From Euglena gracilis (Eukaryota; Euglenida; Euglenophyceae; Euglenales): DNA of 64,000 nucleotides. The position numbers and the translations under genes are program-made. This document shows positions 61,201-64,000 of this stretch, piece by piece; position 1 is the first letter of the stretch; each line of letters begins with the position of its first letter. The notes below the pieces were generated by a model, which worked only from the letters and a program-made list of their open reading frames with translations, made no database searches and was not told where the DNA came from. The stretch is taken from positions 73,422,205-73,486,204 of the forward strand of contig CP154956.1 in assembly GCA_039621445.1 (NCBI GenBank), given 5' to 3'.

Positions 61201-63248
61201 TCCCCGGACTCCCCTCCCCCTCTCTTGGTCTTAAAGAGAATCCCTGGACAAGGCGCTGGAAATTTGTTAGGGAGTTTTTTTCCACGTTTGTGGTCCGTTT
61301 CCCTTACAACCCAAGAGTGGCCATTGACTAACTGGTTTCCAGAATGAGTGACTGACTAATTTTTGGAAGAGTAAAGGGGCCACCCCTTCCCACATCCTGG
61401 TCGGGGATCGATAAAAGATTGGACGGGAGGGGTTCCGGATTCCGGATTTCCCATCCATTTGGTTTTTGGTACATTTGGAATCGGGAAATCCTGGCAAAAG
61501 ACACCACGGAATTGGAGTGTTTTAAAGGAGGCACTTCAGGTGATATCGGTCTAGATCAGTCAAATTTGCTTAAACACTGGCCGAATCAAAATTGCTTAAG
61601 CACTGGCCGACCCCCCCCCCCCCGGGGCGGGGGGTGGGTGATTGGTTTTTTCGGAGTGACTGACTGGTTTTTGGCCCGGACCCCTCCCCCCCCGGGGGGG
61701 GGGTCGACAAAAAACCACCAAAGTGGCCCGGCACCGAAGGCGCCGGAAATTTTTTTTGGCTTTTTTTATTATGTTTTTGGTCGGATCCCAGAGTGGCCGA
61801 CCCCGGGGGGGGGGGGTAATGACTGACTGGTTTCCTGAAAAAGAGTGACTGACTGGTTTTTCGGAAAGTGGAGTGACCCCCCCGGGGGGTCGGTAAAACA
61901 TTTATGGTCCAGATCAGGCTTGTGTTTAGTCGGGTGGTAGTTAGTTAGTGGTAGTCGTTAGTCGGGGTAGTTAATTAGTGGTAGTGGTTAGTCGGGTGGT
62001 TAGGGGGGTGCTAGGGGCAGGCACCCAAGTGCACCCATCCGACCCCGGGGGGGGGGGTAGCAGGCACCTCCCTCCGACCCCGGCGCCGAAGGTGCCGGGG
62101 GCCCGGAAAAGGCCATTTTCAATGAAAATTTTCTGGGTCCCCCCAGACCCCCCCCCTCTGGGGAATGTGCCTGCAGACTAGGGGCAGGCACCGTAAAGCA
62201 CCCACCCACCCCCCTCCCCCCCTCAGTCTGTAAGCACAAGCCTGGTTCAGATGATGTGATGCCTCTTTCCGATGGAACGCCCTTTTTACAAACACTGTCT
62301 GACTGGATGCTTTCAATGATTTTTGTGTGTTGCATTTTTATTTTATTTTGTCTGTTGTTCTGGGTTGTGTTGTCCACAGGGCTACGTGGAACGGCTGGCA
62401 GATGAGCCTTACATGATGGACGTCCTTGAACGGGTTTTCCATTACTACAAGTCCCGCGACCTGCAGAAACACGCTGCCCGGATGGCAGCAAGGATTTTGG
62501 ATCATTTGTATTACCGCAGGTGTGCATTGAACGTGGCCCATGTCAAACCCTGGGATTGTGTTTCGGACTGTGGCACTGGCAAAAGTGGATGGGCGGTCCG
62601 CAACTGAATTCCTCAGGCAAAACGATCACGTCAAGATGTTGGCGAAGCAGCGGATTCAGACAGACCAGCGGCGCCGCAAGTTGAAGAAGCAGGATGAGGA
62701 AGAGGAGGGCAAGACCCTGTGATGATTGAAGGGCTTTGATTTTTGATGGCAAGATGGGTGATGAGCAAGTCTCTTTTTAAAACCGTCGCGCCCACACCAT
62801 TGCTTAACACCTGTCCCCCCTGTGGGGGGTTATCCCTGGGAGGTTTTTACAAGTGGGACCGACCACGGCTCACCCCCCGTCGCTGCCTCACATTTCATCT
62901 TTTTTTTGTGTTCACCAAAAAAAGTTGTGTTCACCAACGTCTTTTGAACACACTAAGTGGATGTCTGGTCCGGACCATATATTCCCTTAACACCTGTGTG
63001 ACCCCTCTCCCCGGGGGTTTTGAGAATGGGTGGGCAGGTTGGGGCCTGGGAAAAAGTGCCCCCCCCCCCGGGGACACTCGGTAAACCTAAACCCCCGCAG
63101 GTCTTCAATTTCGATTCCGGGCGTCGCCCGACCGGCTTGAATTCCCCAGGGACACAGGTGCTTGGGGAAGAAGAGGACTCTGGCCGCCGCCGAGGCTGCC
63201 GCCCAGGCAGAGGCGGAGGGTGGCGAAGGGGAGCAAGGTGGCGAAGAG
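49215..63248 (+). CDS. EIF3C: Translation initiation factor eIF3 subunit c, 5' part (12 exons seen, continues past the window)
   Basis: Core scaffold of the eIF3 complex that binds the 40S ribosome. Exons in phase: 49215-49274, 49316-49492, 49542-49694, 55584-55766, 56055-56152, 59344-59438, 59623-59688, 59762-59979, 60638-60727, 62380-62519, 62617-62718 and 63158-63248, about 460 residues. Landmarks: MSKWFRNKDADSDEEEESEE and a long Ser/Asp/Glu tract; SRFLKRHDKESDSDEDR; the eIF3c N-terminal domain (KRHVELEKIYSALKEHM, FFKVIVYTDRWLKDKE); an acidic linker; KKLQEVLALRGKRGTDKLEQI; LVAAWYDNTPPLATHM; ERLDDEFIKALQFTDPHTQ; YVERLADEPYMMDVLERV. The order matches known eIF3c. The PCI domain is expected beyond the right edge. 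Exon 12 is the least certain: exon 11 could instead read into a TGA at 62720, but a GT donor there and exact phase with exon 12 favour continuation. The exon 8 acceptor lacks AG. Intron 3 is 5.9 kb and filled with mobile DNA. Confidence 0.92.
49987..50088. mobile_element. Very short hAT-like MITE (102 bp)
   Basis: Terminal repeats are CAGGCTTCTTTTAAG and, reversed, CAGGCTTCTTTTTAAG, and share CAGGCTT with the 311/330-bp family. Flanks tcccggac (49979-49986) and tccgggac (50089-50096) match at 7 of 8. The interior is almost only G and C. It is inserted in a copy of the CCGGCGTCC hairpin family within eIF3c intron 3. Confidence 0.7.
50250..51378 (+). pseudogene. Unrecognised ORF with C-terminal Cys pairs, disrupted by the foldback MITE
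   Basis: An open frame from 50250 to 50797 (HNDGQFPRRCSLQRYARQ..LDHKNCVIEKLDDWFTAFAKF..FPKFNEFWSDANRRERQL) continues after the MITE at 51038-51197 (LVDSTNWRSFLEAQRTNVRVV). The +1 frame from about 51132 to 51378 carries CTVCGF, CDVCHE and CWSCDA, three CxxC pairs like a zinc ribbon, so a frameshift or small intron probably separates it. It lies wholly within intron 3 of eIF3c on the same strand, and its composition differs from eIF3c. A degenerate transposon ORF is the likeliest explanation, but I recognise no family. Confidence 0.5.
50806..51037. mobile_element. Foldback MITE (232 bp) splitting an ORF
   Basis: The two halves are near-complete reverse complements. The ends are GGTACTTGTCTGTTATCGCA and its complement, and the centre is AGGCCATGT/ACATGGCCT. 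The 8-bp duplication ggaaaaac flanks it exactly (50798-50805 and 51038-51045). Removing the element and one duplicate rejoins the interrupted reading frame in phase (ELEK-LVDSTNWRSF), so this is a clean, probably recent insertion. The 8-bp duplication suggests a hAT- or P-type transposase. Confidence 0.9.
52430..52750. repeat. Dispersed repeat with GGCCACTTTGAGG motifs
   Basis: Contains AAGTGGCCA/TGGCCACTTT inverted motifs and CAAATTTTGG. A related copy lies at 53755-54015 in the same orientation, sharing GGTGCCTGGAGGGTGGCCAC and a GGCGCCAAAGG core. Both are inside eIF3c intron 3. Confidence 0.75.
52795..53290. repeat. Dispersed ~0.5-kb repeat, second copy at 7060-7625
   Basis: Both copies share GGCCGTAACTCGGG-like start, TTTTGGTCTCTGGACAT-like text, CGAGATATTTTCGAAAAA, and the end ATAATCCGCGGTTTTC. 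The shorter tail part is also seen at 36140-36230. Confidence 0.8.
53291..55583. other. Remainder of eIF3c intron 3
   Basis: Dispersed repeats only. A segment at 54780-55190, with GGCCAAACAGCCAGGGTAGG and a TTCTGCCCTGGTG end, has a relative at 59040-59250 in intron 5. No exon of eIF3c falls here, since the exons on both sides are contiguous in the protein family. Confidence 0.5.
59689..59761 (+). other. eIF3c intron 7 with no AG at its 3' end
   Basis: Exon 7 ends CCCGCTCAGG before gtttgac, leaving phase 1. Exon 8 must begin CG-GTG-CGT to read AVRLQLMVHLVAAWYD, so the intron ends ccctcctca. No AG occurs in the preceding 55 bases, which contain C and T homopolymers. Either a non-AG acceptor is used or a base is wrong here. 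Confidence 0.6.
60505..60597. repeat. (CTT)n microsatellite in eIF3c intron 8
   Basis: Thirty-one uninterrupted CTT triplets, 40 bp upstream of the exon 9 acceptor, so they form part of a very long pyrimidine tract. Confidence 0.97.
61915..62244. mobile_element. hAT-like MITE, copy 2 (330 bp)
   Basis: The ends read CAGGCTTGTGTTTAG on the left and, reversed, CAGGCTTGTGCTTAC. Flanks gtccagat (61907-61914) and gttcagat (62245-62252) match at 7 of 8 bases. It shares the interior (tgcctgcccctag, aaaattttcattgaaaatgg) with copy 1 but in opposite orientation. It sits in eIF3c intron 9. Confidence 0.85.
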
Positions 63249-64000
63249 GTGTGGAGGGGTGGGCCAGGCTCCCCCAAGGCTGAATTTCAAAGGGTGGCCA
63301 ACCCCACCTCGGGGGCTGGGTTCGATGCAAGAAGGGTGCCCGGCTTTAGGTGGGGGATGCCCCTCCTTGATGGCCGCACCACCCTTCGGACTGACCAAGG
63401 CTGTACGGGATTCCCCTATCCGTGGTTGGGAAGCCTGTCGGTGGAAGGTTGTGGGGGCAGGCACTACAAGGCACTCCCGATCCGACCCCCCGGGGGGGGG
63501 GGGAGGTAGGGCACACGTCCAAAATTGCCCTAACACAGACCCTGGGGGCCAAAAATGGCCTATTTTCATTGTGCCTGGGCAGGCCGAAATCCAAATCCGG
63601 AGCCAGAAATGGCCTATTTTCAAAGGAATGTGCAGGCTGAAATCCGACCCCCCCCGGGGGGGTAGTGCCTGCCTGGGCAGGCACCCCAAGGCGCTCTGGA
63701 CCCCCCCGGGTTGGTAAAAATAAACAGCCTGGTAGGGGGGGTAAGGTGGTTGGGGGTCTGACCCCCCCCCCCAGGTGTTGGGAGGGGGTGTCTGGACCCC
63801 CCATCCCCTCCTTCCGGTGCTGTGCGCTGGAGAATGAGCAAAAAAGCCTTTTCCCCTCGCTCTCGAGGGTATCGCCCATTTTTTGATGTTTTGGTGTTTT
63901 CCACATAAAAAATGTTCAAAAATTTCAAAAGGAGCATTTTTCAAAGAGAAAAATCAGGGATTTTCCAACAATTTTGGCGTGGTAGTTGGAGGGGACCCCA

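Noticed and set aside
63105-63944. 279-codon minus ORF at the right edge
   Set aside because: It overlaps eIF3c exon 12 on the other strand and consists of Pro/Gly runs from homopolymers and MITE-like cores.

Overview
This is nuclear DNA of a eukaryote. Genes are cut into short exons by long introns with GT-AG (once GC-AG) ends, there are no operons, and most of the window is intergenic or intronic repeat. Three conserved genes can be followed exon by exon: a Rab4/Rab14-type GTPase with a broken tandem copy beside it, an ER-resident FKBP-type prolyl isomerase (signal peptide plus KDEL tail), and the 5' half of translation initiation factor eIF3 subunit c. The endosomal Rab, ER retention signal and serine/acid-rich eIF3c head fit a protist or alga with a repeat-bloated genome. 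I cannot name a lineage from the sequence alone.

Layout. 1.08-5.39 kb (minus): five exons of a decayed Rab copy. 5.4-13.7 kb: intergenic, rich in quasi-palindromes and dispersed repeats. 13.73-15.51 kb (minus): the intact six-exon Rab. 15.5-18.45 kb: repeats. 18.45-24.07 kb (minus): the five-exon FKBP gene, whose second intron holds a complete but decayed hAT transposon. 24.7-38.7 kb: at least two degenerate copies, and more fragments, of a tyrosine-recombinase-like element together with near-perfect hairpins and arrays of a GTGTTCAGTCCACGTGTAC motif; a tRNA-Ile-like gene lies at 28.3 kb. 39-45.6 kb: satellite-like DNA, dominated by about 20 copies of a 77-bp unit flanked by inverted minisatellites. 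46.1-47.8 kb (minus): tail of a non-LTR retrotransposon ORF with a restriction-like endonuclease signature. 49.2 kb to the right edge (plus): eIF3c, 12 exons visible, with a 5.9-kb intron carrying an unrecognised ORF that is itself split by a 232-bp foldback transposon.

The three host genes are housekeeping functions (endosomal traffic, ER protein folding, translation initiation) and show no sign of acting as one pathway. The notable biology is the mobile DNA. I find several short elements with terminal inverted repeats and 8-bp target duplications (hAT-like), families of hairpins whose two arms change together between copies, and a recombinase element associated with one such hairpin.

All calls come from reading translations, splice sites and phases by eye. 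No database search or fold program was run.
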